The notes: generated by a model not told the origin, from the letters alone. A stretch of 64,000 nucleotides of DNA from JAWSVE01 sp050789445 (GCA_050789445.1 JAILXR010000001.1:930001-994000), one strand, 5' to 3'; positions 9,413 to 19,092 are shown, counted from the first letter of the stretch. Translations and numbers: made by a program.

Positions 9413-10626
9413 ACAACACAACAAACAATAATTCTATGCTCGGCGGTTACAGAATACTCGACTTGAGTGATTATCGAGGTTTCGCCTGTTCTAAATTTTT
9501 GTCGTCAATGGGCGCCGAAGTTATCAAAATCGATTCTCCTCAACAATCAAAAAAAAGCACGACTGCTAATGATTTATGGCAACTCCGTAACTTAGGAAAA
9601 AAAAGTATCACCCTAAATCTAGAATCAGAGGAAGGCATCTCACTATTCTGTGAACTCGTTACTTTGAGTGACTTTGTGATTGAAACGTTTGAACCAGGGT
9701 ATCTTGCTGAAAAGAAATTAGATTACGACGAATTAAAGAAAATAAATCCAGAAATTATTCTTGTTTCAATAACGCCTTTCGGGCAAACAGGCCCTTACAA
9801 AAATTACAAAGGTGGCGAACTTATTACCTCTGCCATGGGAGGAACACTCGACACTTGTGGCTACCCTGAGGAAACACCCGTATTAGAAGCCTTAGATGCC
9901 TGTAGTTTTCATACAACTGCCGCTGCTAGTTTTGGCGCTATGTTAGCGCATAGAGAAAGAGGGATTTCTGGTTTAGGTCAACATGTTGATTGCTCTATGC
10001 AAGAAGTGGCTGCGAGTCGTAACACCAATAATTTATTGTCTTATCAATTCGACAAACGGAAATTAGAACGTGGTGGCAACAAAGTTCGTTTTGGCGTTGC
10101 CACTGTTAGAGTCGTATGGGAATTAAAAGATGGTTATTGTTTTCATAGTTTAATGACAGGAAAATTTGGAGCACCCGCCAACTCAGCGCTATCACAATGG
10201 ATGACTGACGAAAATTACGACAACCCCATGGCAGACGTTGATTGGGCCAGTTACGACAGAAGCGCGCTCGACCCAAATACACGTCTCGAATGGGAAACCG
10301 CCATCCATAACTTTTTTACAACGAAAACCAAAACAGATATCAAAAGCGAAGGTAAGAAGAGAGGCATAAGAGCAACCATTGCAAACTCACCAGATGATGT
10401 TTTAAACGATCAACATTTAACGTCTCGCGATTTTTTACAAGCCATTCAATTAGACGATGATTTAGTAATTCAGTACCCCGATTATTTTTTGAGGCTCAGC
10501 GAAGGACATTACCGTATACCTCATCATCTGCCTTCTCTCGGCAAAGATAATGAAGATGTTTTTTCAGAATTATTAAAATTAAAGCCAGAAAAAATAAAAG
10601 AACATAAAAAATCGGGAGTGCTTTAA
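9409..10626 (+). CDS. CaiB/BaiF-family CoA transferase 3 (Glu at the catalytic Asp position)
   Basis: This type III CoA transferase has 405 residues: GGYRILDLSDYRGFACSKFLSSMGAEVIKID, VIETFEPGYLAEKKLDYDEL, TPFGQTGPYKNYKGGEL, and GQHVDCSMQEV. In well-studied members (formyl-CoA transferase, CaiB) the motif carries the catalytic aspartate; here the aligned residue is Glu199. Its start overlaps the previous stop by four bases, and its own stop (TAA, 10624-10626) is followed at once by the ATG of CoA transferase 4. The two may form a heteromer or work in sequence with the dehydratase-like proteins. An inactive or differently acting homologue cannot be excluded. Confidence 0.83.
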   Translation: MNNTTNNNSMLGGYRILDLSDYRGFACSKFLSSMGAEVIKIDSPQQSKKSTTANDLWQLRNLGKKSITLNLESEEGISLFCELVTLSDFVIETFEPGYLAEKKLDYDELKKINPEIILVSITPFGQTGPYKNYKGGELITSAMGGTLDTCGYPEETPVLEALDACSFHTTAAASFGAMLAHRERGISGLGQHVDCSMQEVAASRNTNNLLSYQFDKRKLERGGNKVRFGVATVRVVWELKDGYCFHSLMTGKFGAPANSALSQWMTDENYDNPMADVDWASYDRSALDPNTRLEWETAIHNFFTTKTKTDIKSEGKKRGIRATIANSPDDVLNDQHLTSRDFLQAIQLDDDLVIQYPDYFLRLSEGHYRIPHHLPSLGKDNEDVFSELLKLKPEKIKEHKKSGVL

Positions 10627-11895
10627 ATGACCCAATCTTCTCTTCCTTTATCGGGCGTCAAAGTTTTAGATTTTTCTTGGGCACTCGTAGGTTCCTTGAC
10701 GACAAAAATGTTGGCTGATCACGGTGCAGAAGTCGTTAAAGTTGAATCATCTCTGCGTCCATGTCTTAGCAGAATTGACAAACAAGTGAGTGTATCGCAA
10801 AGGGGAAATTTTAATGATAAGCCTTGGTTCAGTCATTTTAATACGTCTAAATTAAGTTTAAGACTCAACATGAAGCATGAGCGAGTCAGAGACATTCTTG
10901 ATCCGCTTTTAGAATGGGCTGATGTTGTCGTTGAAAACTTTTCCCCCGGCACAATGGAAAAATTAAATTTAGATTACAACACCATTAAAAAAACTCACCC
11001 CGATATTATTATGGTGAGCGGAAGCGTGTTTGGTCAAACAGGACCCTATGCTAAAAACTGGGGTGTTGACGGTACTGGCGCCGCACTTTCCAGTCGTATG
11101 TACATGACAGGTTGGGCGGATCGCGATCCTGTGACACCATCCGTTCCATACGGCGATGTTGTTCTCCCCTATTATATGGCGGCAGCAGTCACTGCAGCAG
11201 TCGACCATAAACGTCGCACGGGCAGAGGAGAATATATTGATGCTTCAATGTATGAAGTCTGCGCACAACAAATGTCCGATGCGCTAGTGGCAACACAGCT
11301 AGCCGAGCATAAAAACACGTCATCGATTAAAAACATTTCAAAGCGTTCAGGTAACCATTCACCGGATGTTTTATTTCAGGGTGTGTTCCCCTGCCAAAGG
11401 GAAAATAAAACGTCGACTACTTCTGAGAAAAAACGCTGGATAGGCATATCTATTGAAGACAACAATAATTGGGAGCAATTTTTAACGCTTGTTCCTAATC
11501 ATAATCTTCCAAATGCAGATGAACTATTAAAGTTTAATGAAAAACAATTAGATGACTTAGAAAAAACAATTGCAGAGTGGACGGCGACTAAAACTGATTA
11601 CCCATTCATGGAACTGTTACAAAACAACGGTATTGCCGCCGGTGTTGTTCAAGATATTGAAGATACTTTTGAGCATGACCCTCAATTAAAACACCGCGAC
11701 TATTTAGCGGATCTCGAACATCCTTATATTGGAAAGTTTGGTCATCAAACGCCGCCGTTTACATTATCAAGAACACCGTCTCAAGTGAAGCTCGCACCCA
11801 ACTTGGGTCAACATACCGAATCAATTTGCAAAAACATAATTGGTTTAACAGATGAACAATATGAAAAAATGTCAAACGATGAATTATTTATTTAG
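10627..11895 (+). CDS. CaiB/BaiF-family CoA transferase 4 (Glu at the catalytic Asp position)
   Basis: This is a fourth type III CoA transferase (422 residues), with LSGVKVLDFSWALVGSLTTKMLADHGAEVVKVE, VVVENFSPGTMEKLNLDY, GSVFGQTGPYAKNWGVDGTG and GEYIDASMYEV. The residue expected to be the catalytic aspartate is Glu210, as in CoA transferase 3. The gene begins on the base after the previous stop, so translation is probably coupled. It is followed after 81 bases by dehydratase-like subunit 2. Together with the 8234 gene this gives a dehydratase-transferase-transferase-dehydratase order. Confidence 0.83.
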   Translation: MTQSSLPLSGVKVLDFSWALVGSLTTKMLADHGAEVVKVESSLRPCLSRIDKQVSVSQRGNFNDKPWFSHFNTSKLSLRLNMKHERVRDILDPLLEWADVVVENFSPGTMEKLNLDYNTIKKTHPDIIMVSGSVFGQTGPYAKNWGVDGTGAALSSRMYMTGWADRDPVTPSVPYGDVVLPYYMAAAVTAAVDHKRRTGRGEYIDASMYEVCAQQMSDALVATQLAEHKNTSSIKNISKRSGNHSPDVLFQGVFPCQRENKTSTTSEKKRWIGISIEDNNNWEQFLTLVPNHNLPNADELLKFNEKQLDDLEKTIAEWTATKTDYPFMELLQNNGIAAGVVQDIEDTFEHDPQLKHRDYLADLEHPYIGKFGHQTPPFTLSRTPSQVKLAPNLGQHTESICKNIIGLTDEQYEKMSNDELFI

Positions 11896-11976
11896 AAATC
11901 GTCATTAACATTTATATCCACTTGAATAAAATTTAGCATAAAAAATTAACATACAACTTTATGGTTTGGAGATTTC

Positions 11977-13272
11977 ATGTCCGCATCAACAACAGACTCT
12001 CAACGCAGCCGAAAAGATTTAGCGTGCACTGCTGATGCACAAGCTTATCAAAAGGCGTTTGGTCTCGATTTAAAACGGCGTGTTGTCGAAAATGGCGAAC
12101 CATTTGCCATAGTTCAAGCCGATACGCCCCATGAAATTTTTCATGCTATGGACATTCCCATTGTCACAAATCAATGGTGGTCAGCCTATATTTCTGCAAA
12201 ACGCTTATCAACTCGATACGTTGAAGTGCTGAGTGATGCTGGTTATCCACAAAACAGCTGTAAATATTGTTCTCTCGGTTTGGGCTGCACTTTAGATAAC
12301 GACCCTAAAACTGCTCCATGGGGAGGACTACCAACACCGACTGTCTTAGTCGCGCGAATGACCTGTGATTGCATACAACAAGTTTTTTCTTTATGGGCTG
12401 AGGCATTAGATGCACCTTTCTATCCGTTAGAAGCACCGGGATGGACGAAGAAAGTACCTAACTGGTGGGAGCTAGCGCCTAAACAATGGGAAGATGTTTA
12501 TCAATCGGATCGGCTCGATCTAATGGTCGAAGATATGTCGGGGTTAATTGAATTATTGGAATCAAAAACAGATCGGCGTTTTGATGAAAAAAAATTCGTA
12601 AATCTAATGGAGCGCATTAATGAACAAGAAGAAATTCTTGGCGAATGTGCAGAGCTTGCCGTAGAGACTGTTCCCTGCCCTGTGAGTATTGTTGATCAAA
12701 TGCCCAATGTGATGATCCCTCAATGGCATAGAGGTTCTGATTGGGCTTTATCTCATGTGAAAAAATTTCGAGATGAATTAAAAGATCGTGTTAAAAATAA
12801 AACGGCGGTCTGTAAAAATGAAAAAATAAGAATGATGTGGATCGGTGCTGGTTTGTGGCACGACTCTAGTTTTTATCAAGAATTAGAAAAAAAATATGGC
12901 GCGGTATTTGTTTGGTCAATGTATCTCCCTTTCGCGAACTATGCGTATCCTCGTTATAATTTAGAAGACCCTCTTCGCGCACTCGCGAGTAGAATTGCAG
13001 GTATGAATGAAGTTTTACACCTTCCACCTTGGATGAGCGAATGGATGTCTCACGAAGCTAAACGCGCAAAAATTGACGCCGTAATGATGCTGCTACCCGA
13101 AGGTGCAAGACTTTCGCAAAGCGGTTCGCTTTTTACTAAAAAAGCATTTGAAGATGCGGGAATCTCAGTTATCGATATCTGGGCAGATATGGTAGATGGC
13201 ACAAAATGGGATCGAGATAAAATGCTCGACTACGTGGGCGAAGCACTATCTGAAAATTTCCCTATTAAATAG
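11977..13272 (+). CDS. 2-hydroxyacyl-CoA dehydratase/benzoyl-CoA reductase family protein, subunit 2
   Basis: The protein has 431 residues. It shows HEIFHAMDIPIVTNQWWSAY, the cysteine-rich NSCKYCSLGLGC (Cys95, 98, 104), RMTCDC (Cys130, 132) and a C-terminal VMMLLPEGARLSQSGS segment leading to VIDIWADMVDG. This matches the large subunit of the 2-hydroxyacyl-CoA dehydratase/benzoyl-CoA reductase family. The first two cluster-cysteine regions are kept; the third, usually in the segment aligned with LPEGARLS, is absent. A good ribosome site (TGGAG at 11967-11971) precedes the ATG. It is the last gene of the operon. Family enzymes need an ATP-driven activator (HgdC/BadF type), and none is encoded here. 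The reaction is unknown; a CoA-ester dehydration is the best guess. Confidence 0.75.
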   Translation: MSASTTDSQRSRKDLACTADAQAYQKAFGLDLKRRVVENGEPFAIVQADTPHEIFHAMDIPIVTNQWWSAYISAKRLSTRYVEVLSDAGYPQNSCKYCSLGLGCTLDNDPKTAPWGGLPTPTVLVARMTCDCIQQVFSLWAEALDAPFYPLEAPGWTKKVPNWWELAPKQWEDVYQSDRLDLMVEDMSGLIELLESKTDRRFDEKKFVNLMERINEQEEILGECAELAVETVPCPVSIVDQMPNVMIPQWHRGSDWALSHVKKFRDELKDRVKNKTAVCKNEKIRMMWIGAGLWHDSSFYQELEKKYGAVFVWSMYLPFANYAYPRYNLEDPLRALASRIAGMNEVLHLPPWMSEWMSHEAKRAKIDAVMMLLPEGARLSQSGSLFTKKAFEDAGISVIDIWADMVDGTKWDRDKMLDYVGEALSENFPIK

Positions 13273-13748
13273 TTTTATATTAATCCCAAGAATCCTCTGG
13301 TTCATACAATAAAAACGGCTCATCCTTGAGCCAACATAAATTTTGCTTAGTTCTTCCTGAACTTACCGCAACTTTTATGTATATTTCCGTTTAAGCCCTA
13401 TCGATTTAGCGACATTTCGCCAGCCTTTAACTGGTAAATACCGTCCTAACTTCGCTATTCGACAATCGTAGATTATCAGTAAAACATGGCTAATGAGTTC
13501 GGTATGTCTACCTAATTTTGGTTTTTCATTACCCAAATTTATTCCAAGTAGTTGTTGTCATTACTCTATACATGCCACTATCTATTTGTATTTGTTAATA
13601 ATTTTCAGACTTAATGTTTAGCAGAGTACCGCCCTATCTTTTATATTTGGCTCCACACTGAACCTGCTAAACTGCAGGTGGTAATAAGTAACGCTTAAAT
13701 TAAACGTAATTTTATAAGGCGTACCGCTATTCGAGAGCGCAAGAGAAA
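13273..13748 (+). other. Gene-free stretch before the regulator pseudogene
   Basis: These 476 bases hold no credible gene. The missing N-terminal part of the downstream LuxR-type regulator, with its Walker A loop, would be expected around the right end, but no frame shows it. The stretch probably contains decayed remains of that gene and the end of the catabolic transcript. No clear terminator hairpin with a T-run was found. Confidence 0.5.
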
Positions 13749-15946
13749 TTGTTAACTTGCCGATATTCGTCTTTAACTCCCAAAATTCGCTCACTCCTCG
13801 CTGAAGGTTCGAAACCTGCGATACTGTACTCTTTGTTAATTCAAGAGATAGAAACATCTGCAAATGGCTCCGTATTTATTTTTGAAGACTCTCACTGGGC
13901 TGATTACGCAACGCTAGACCTTTTAAAATATTTGGGTAGACGCATCTCAATGCTACCTGCACTCATTGTCATTAGCTTTCGTGATGATGAAGTCATTAAC
14001 GACCACCCACTGACTAGAGTTCTAGGAGAGCTGCCTTCGTCACACACTCAGCGAATTGACCTGCAACCTTTTTCAAAAGAAGCAATTGAAACTTTAGACC
14101 TACCACACGGTTACAGTATTGAAGAGCTTCATGATATTACTGGTGGAAACCCTTTCTTTGTCACTGAACTTTTATCATGTCATCACAATCCTGACGCAAT
14201 TATTCCTGCCTCGATTAAAGATGCCGTAGGCTCAAGATTATCTCGTTTATCTTTAGAAGAAAGAACGTTATTAGAAACTATTTCTGTAATACCTGGTTCC
14301 ATTCCCATTAATGTATTAGGTCCAATGATGGGTGATGCAGGAGATACTTAAGCAATGGCCTGTGTAGGGCGAAATATTTTAGTACAGGAATCCAATGGCT
14401 CTTTGCGTTTTCGCCATGAACTTTCTCGCTTAGCAACACTGGTACGAATATCTTCCACAAAACAAAAGCAATTACATGCAAAAGTTTTAGAAACATTATT
14501 AAAACAACGAAAAAATGATGACCCTTATTCTTCTCTCGATCGTCTTGTGCATCACGCGGCTGGTGCATTTGACACAACACAAGTTTTAAAGATTGCTCCA
14601 GTCGCAGCAAAAACTGCAGCATCTCTTGGTGCACACAGTGAAGCTGCTACACATCTTGCAACAGCACTACGTTTTGTCAACGATGCAGAACCTGATCTCG
14701 CGTCACAACTTTATGAAGACTGGGCCTATGAAGCTGAGCTCGCATTAAGAATTGATGACGAAGTTTTAGAAGCAAGGCGACACGCAATTAGTTTATGGAG
14801 AGCGCTAAAAAGGCCCGAAAAAGTTGGTGAAAACCTACGATGGCTTTCTCGATTGCATTGGTATAGAGGCGAAGCTTCTCAAGCAACACACTATGCAGAC
14901 GAAGCTATTCGTGTACTAGAAAGCACGCCCACAAGTGCCGAACACGGAATGGCTTATAGCTTACGATCGCAGTTTCACATGCTTAACGATCGCATGGAAG
15001 AAGCTATTTTTTGGGGAGAAAAAGCGTTAAATCTCGCTGACGATTACGACAACATTGATGTAAAAACACATGCATTAAATAATGTGGGGACCGCTAAAAT
15101 ATTTCGTAATAATACTGACGGAATATCTCAACTAGAAGAGAGTTTATCTTTAGCAATACAAGAAGGATTACATGAACATACTGCAAGAGTTTATAAAAAC
15201 TTAGCTGAATACGCTGTTGACTTTAGAGATTTTAAACTCGCAGAAAGAATATTATCTGAAGGTATTGCTTTCGATAACGAACACGATCTTTACGCCTGGA
15301 CCTATTATTTATTGGGTCGTTTAGCGTCATTACGATTAGAACAAGGAAGATTACGTGATGCAGAAACGATTGCGTCTGGCGTATTAAAATCTGATCGATT
15401 AACTCTCATTATGAGCTTACCTGCTTTATCCATATTAGTTAAGGCACAAATGAGATTAGGGAATGAATCTGCAACAGAGAATATTGACAAAGCTTTAACT
15501 GATGCGCTCGCAACCGATGAACTTCAACACATTATTCCAATTCGATTAGCCTTATTAGATGATGCATGGCTGGCTTGAAGACAAACATCATTTAGCAAAA
15601 GAACAATTACAACAGCTTAATGAAGTTGGTGTCGATGGGATGCATTATTGGAGTGTTCGTGAAACTGCTATTTGGACTCATCGTTTTAATTTTCCTATCG
15701 ATGAAAATTTAATGAGAACAAGAAATGTTTAAACTCATCATCAAAGGAGCGAATAACTAAGAAATAGCAGTAACATTATCTCGCTCAAAACGAACGGTAG
15801 AGCATCATGTTTCTGCTATCCTAATTAAACATAAATCTAATATTCGTATGGAAGCTATGCTTCACGTTCTCAGTGAGGCTTGGATTCTTCCCACAAGTTT
15901 CCCCAAAAAAAACAGATATCACTCAACATCAACAAAGAGATCATAA
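13749..15946 (+). pseudogene. Decayed LuxR-family regulator with AAA/STAND ATPase domain
   Basis: Successive frames spell parts of one large regulator. From 13749: Walker B-like VFIFEDSHWAD, VISFRDDE, TGGNPFFVTELL and DAVGSRLSRLS of the ATPase domain. An in-frame TAA at 14349-14351 interrupts it, and the same frame goes on with GSLRFRHELSRLA and TPR-like helices to 15578. A shift near 15560 moves to another frame (15562-15732). After a further break near 15730 the HTH tail appears from 15761 as EIAVTLSRSERTVEHHVSAIL, preceded by a stop at 15758-15760 and ending at 15946. The N-terminal Walker A part is missing. Intact members have roughly 900 residues. At least four independent lesions make it a pseudogene. 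It may once have regulated the catabolic operon just upstream. Confidence 0.85.
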
Positions 15947-16032
15947 ATGAAGTATTTGGAGGAAAACTGGTTAAATCAGAGGGGTGTAACTTACTCCTAC
16001 AAAAACACGGAGTAATGATACACAAGAGAAAA

Positions 16033-16109
16033 TGGCGCACCCGGAGAGATTCGAACTCCCGACCAAGTGGTTCGAAGCCACCTACTCTATCCAGCTGAGC
16101 TACGGGTGC
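16033..16109 (-). tRNA. tRNA-Arg (anticodon TCG)
   Basis: Read on the minus strand, a complete cloverleaf of 77 bases is present. It has a seven-pair acceptor stem (GCACCCG with CGGGTGC), a D arm GCTCAGCTGGATAGAGT, an anticodon loop CTTCGAA with anticodon TCG between GGTGG and CCACT, a T arm GTTCGAATC and an encoded CCA end. It reads CGA codons. It lies just right of the decayed regulator at the end of the accessory segment; tRNA genes are frequent integration sites. No copy of its 3' end was found near the recombinase remnant at the left edge. Confidence 0.95.
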
Positions 16110-16169
16110 GGAACAAACCAAACTGCTAAAATTAACCGAAAACAGATGGTTCAAAACAAAAGAGCCGCG

Positions 16170-16198
16170 ATTCTACTCGAATTTAAGCCCTCTGAGAA
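16170..16198 (-). promoter_or_regulatory. Likely sigma70 promoter of the tRNA-Arg gene
   Basis: On the minus strand TTCTCA (16193-16198) and TAGAAT (16170-16175) are 17 bases apart, and GC-rich CGCGGC follows the -10 box, as is common for stringently controlled stable-RNA promoters. It would give a leader of about 50 bases. The assignment is by pattern only. Confidence 0.45.
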
Positions 16199-16766
16199 TA
16201 TGTATTCTACTTTCCCTTCGATTTCTCTTCATTTCTATCGATTTCTATAAAATCACGAAGCTTATAACCCCATGACCTGCAAAAAACGTCTATTTTTTAA
16301 ACACATAGCCGTTTTATTCCTCTGCTTCTCGCTAATTAATCAGGGTTTACGGCCAAAAATAACCGGTTTCTGTTCAAAAAATTGGATTTAAGTAAGTAAG
16401 GGCTCTAATTTAGATCGAAAAGCATTCAGCAAGGATATTTATACGGAAAAAGTGGTCCTAGACTGTATCGAAATAAATGACCTAAGAAGCAATTTTTCTT
16501 CGTGATAAGGTCTAGTATTTAAGACCTACATGATTGAATTTCCAAGGTTCATGATGCTTAATAGAACATTAGAGTTAAATCAAAATTGAAGAATATATCT
16601 CTAGCAAACATACTTAGAAAGTTAGGTTTTCGGAAGCGTTAATGTCTCTACAGAGTAAACTGACACGCGAACCCTGTGTCTATACATCTCAGGTCTTATC
16701 CATCAAAATGTATTGAATATTTTATACCCCGCACTATCAATTGACACACTAATTTGCGATGACTAT
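16199..16766. other. Gene-free stretch before prc
   Basis: Beyond the tRNA promoter, these bases hold no credible gene, repeat or hairpin. They presumably include the promoter of the protease gene; I could not single one out. Confidence 0.5.
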
Positions 16767-18986
16767 ATGACTATTAAATTATTAAACAAAACACATCAAA
16801 CATCACGTTTAAATAGCTTGATTTCATTAGGTCTAGGCTTGCGCGGTCGCATACCAACTCCCGCTTTTCACTTATTCCGATTGACAAGTAAAAACTTCGT
16901 ATCAATTACCCTGAGTTTATTTTTATTAACCTCTTCCGCACACTCTTTAACTAGCAATATCACGCTTGATACCTTGAAGCCTACTGAAGGTCACTCCCAA
17001 ACAACAAAAGAAGTAATGCAAACGTTATCGAACCGGCACTTTAAAGAAATGCCCATTGATGATGCTCTTTCCGAAAAATTTTTAGACAACTATATTGAAT
17101 CTTTAGACCCAGGAAAATCTTTTTTCTTTGCAAGCGACATTAAAGAATTTAACAAACACAAAACAAAATTTGATGACGATTTCAGAGCCGGGAAATTAAA
17201 CGAAAGCTTTAAAATTTATAATCGTTATCGCAATAGAGTTGAACTTCGTCTAGAAGCAATTATTGCAAGATTAGAAAATGAAGATCAAAAGTTTGATTTT
17301 ACTGTAGATGAAAAACTACCACTCGATCTCGAAGATGCTGAATGGGCAGTTGATCAATCCGCAGCAACTCAAATGTGGCATAAACGATTGAAATCAAACC
17401 TTCTGAATTTGATGTTAACAGATAAAACGCTAGAAGAAGCTAGAGAAACTCTCATCAAGCGTTACAAGATGCAGTTGAACCGTTTTTCTCAACAAAAAAG
17501 TTCAGACGCTTACGAAACAATTATTAATGCACTAACAACTCTCTATGATCCTCACACTAATTATTTTGGCCCACGGCAAGCAGAAAACTTTAACATCAAC
17601 ATGTCGTTAAAACTCGAAGGTATTGGGGCTGTATTAAGAACCGATGAAGAATATACCAAAGTCGATCGAATCGTCACCGGTGGTCCTGCAGACAAGCAAG
17701 GTGAACTAAAACGTGGTGATCGTATTATTGCTGTTGGTCAAGCCGATAGCGAGCTAGAAGATGTTATCGACTGGCGCTTAGACGATGTTGTCAAATTAAT
17801 AAGGGGTGAACGAAATACTATCGTTCATCTTAAATTGTTAACACCTGAAAATTTAACTAAATCAATTAAAATCACTCGCGATACTGTTAAGCTTGAAGAA
17901 CAAGCGGCTAAAAAAGCTGTTTTTGATTTATCTGACGGGAAAAACTTATATAAAGTTGGTGTTATAGATGTTCCAAATTTTTACATTGACTTTGATGCAT
18001 ACCGTAAACGAGATCCTAATTATCGCAGTACAACGCGAGATGTTTTTAAACTTTTAAAAGAACTTGAAGAAGAAAATGTTGATGGCGTGATTCTTGATCT
18101 ACGAGACAACGGCGGCGGCTCTCTTCAAGAAGCAACACAGCTAACAGACCTTTTTATTGATCCCGGCCCCGTAGTGCAAATCCGACAAAGCAATGAAAAA
18201 ATTTCCAGACACAGCCAATCAAGAAATTTGGCGCAGTATCGAGGCCCATTAATCGTATTGATTAATCGCTTAAGTGCGTCAGCTTCAGAAATTTTTGCTG
18301 GTGCAATTCAAGACTATCAACGCGGGCTCATTGTTGGAAACCAATCTTTTGGAAAAGGTACTGTTCAATCTTTGTCGCCGTTAACTCAAGGACAACTTAA
18401 GATAACTGAATCTAAGTTTTACCGAGTCTCAGGCGATAGCACACAGCATCGCGGTGTAGTACCAGACATTAGCTACCACAATTTTATTGCGCTAGATGAA
18501 ATCGGTGAAAGCTCTTACGACAATGCATTACCCTGGGATCAAATACATGAAGTACCACATTCTAAATATTATGATTTAGAAAAAATGTTCCCCTACTTAC
18601 AAACACTTCATGAGAAACGAGCGGAGAAAGATCCTGATTTCGTATTTTTAATTGATCAATCAGACCTGTTCAATGAAAATCTTAACCAAAAAACCATTTC
18701 GTTAAACGAAAAAACTCGGAAATCAGAACAAGAAGCCATTAAACTAAAAAGTCTCGCCATTGAAAACAAGCGTCGCTTGGCAAAGGGCTTATCTGTTTAT
18801 AAAACTGTTGATGAGTTCCAAACAGCAGAAGAAAAAGAAAATGAAGAAGATGAAGAACAAAGTATCTCTGGCCCACAAGAAATAAATCCGGCTAAAGACC
18901 CCGTGCTAAATGAGACAGGATACGTCCTCATCGATTACATCAAGTTACTCGAAGGTGATCGAGTTCAAAAAGTCGCTAATTTTTAA
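16767..18986 (+). CDS. prc: Carboxy-terminal (tail-specific) processing protease, S41 family
   Basis: This periplasmic serine protease recognises C-terminal tails and trims or degrades cell-envelope proteins. From the ATG at 16767 it has 739 residues; an upstream TTG at 16713 would add 18 unsupported ones. A hydrophobic export segment (SITLSLFLLTSSAHS) follows an unusually long, basic leader of about 40 residues. The N-terminal domain leads to LYDPHTNYFGP, then a PDZ domain (VTGGPADKQGELKRGDRIIAVGQ), then the protease core DLRDNGGGSLQEA. The catalytic set is Ser505 in LSASASEIF, Asp516 in QDYQRG and Lys530 in FGKGTVQ, with the spacing of the E. coli enzyme. A strong terminator follows. Confidence 0.93.
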   Translation: MTIKLLNKTHQTSRLNSLISLGLGLRGRIPTPAFHLFRLTSKNFVSITLSLFLLTSSAHSLTSNITLDTLKPTEGHSQTTKEVMQTLSNRHFKEMPIDDALSEKFLDNYIESLDPGKSFFFASDIKEFNKHKTKFDDDFRAGKLNESFKIYNRYRNRVELRLEAIIARLENEDQKFDFTVDEKLPLDLEDAEWAVDQSAATQMWHKRLKSNLLNLMLTDKTLEEARETLIKRYKMQLNRFSQQKSSDAYETIINALTTLYDPHTNYFGPRQAENFNINMSLKLEGIGAVLRTDEEYTKVDRIVTGGPADKQGELKRGDRIIAVGQADSELEDVIDWRLDDVVKLIRGERNTIVHLKLLTPENLTKSIKITRDTVKLEEQAAKKAVFDLSDGKNLYKVGVIDVPNFYIDFDAYRKRDPNYRSTTRDVFKLLKELEEENVDGVILDLRDNGGGSLQEATQLTDLFIDPGPVVQIRQSNEKISRHSQSRNLAQYRGPLIVLINRLSASASEIFAGAIQDYQRGLIVGNQSFGKGTVQSLSPLTQGQLKITESKFYRVSGDSTQHRGVVPDISYHNFIALDEIGESSYDNALPWDQIHEVPHSKYYDLEKMFPYLQTLHEKRAEKDPDFVFLIDQSDLFNENLNQKTISLNEKTRKSEQEAIKLKSLAIENKRRLAKGLSVYKTVDEFQTAEEKENEEDEEQSISGPQEINPAKDPVLNETGYVLIDYIKLLEGDRVQKVANF

Positions 18987-19004
18987 TCGGCAATATCACT
19001 CATA

Positions 19005-19056
19005 AAAATAGCGCTCTGTAAAACATAGATATTCGTTTTTTACAGAGCGCTATTTT
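19005..19056. terminator. Terminator between prc and xthA
   Basis: A 19-bp perfect inverted repeat (AAAATAGCGCTCTGT... and ...ACAGAGCGCTATTTT) with a 14-base loop sits 18 bases after the prc stop. A- and T-runs on either flank would let it work in both directions. Confidence 0.85.
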
Positions 19057-19092
19057 ATTAATAATTAATATTCTGTCGGAGTTTTTATTTCA

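Noticed and set aside
16033..16109. Attachment-site repeat of the tRNA 3' end near the left-edge recombinase
   Set aside because: No matching stretch was found in 237-340 or elsewhere in the window.
16032..16250. Short frames across the tRNA-Arg gene
   Set aside because: The sequence is fully explained by the tRNA cloverleaf on the minus strand.
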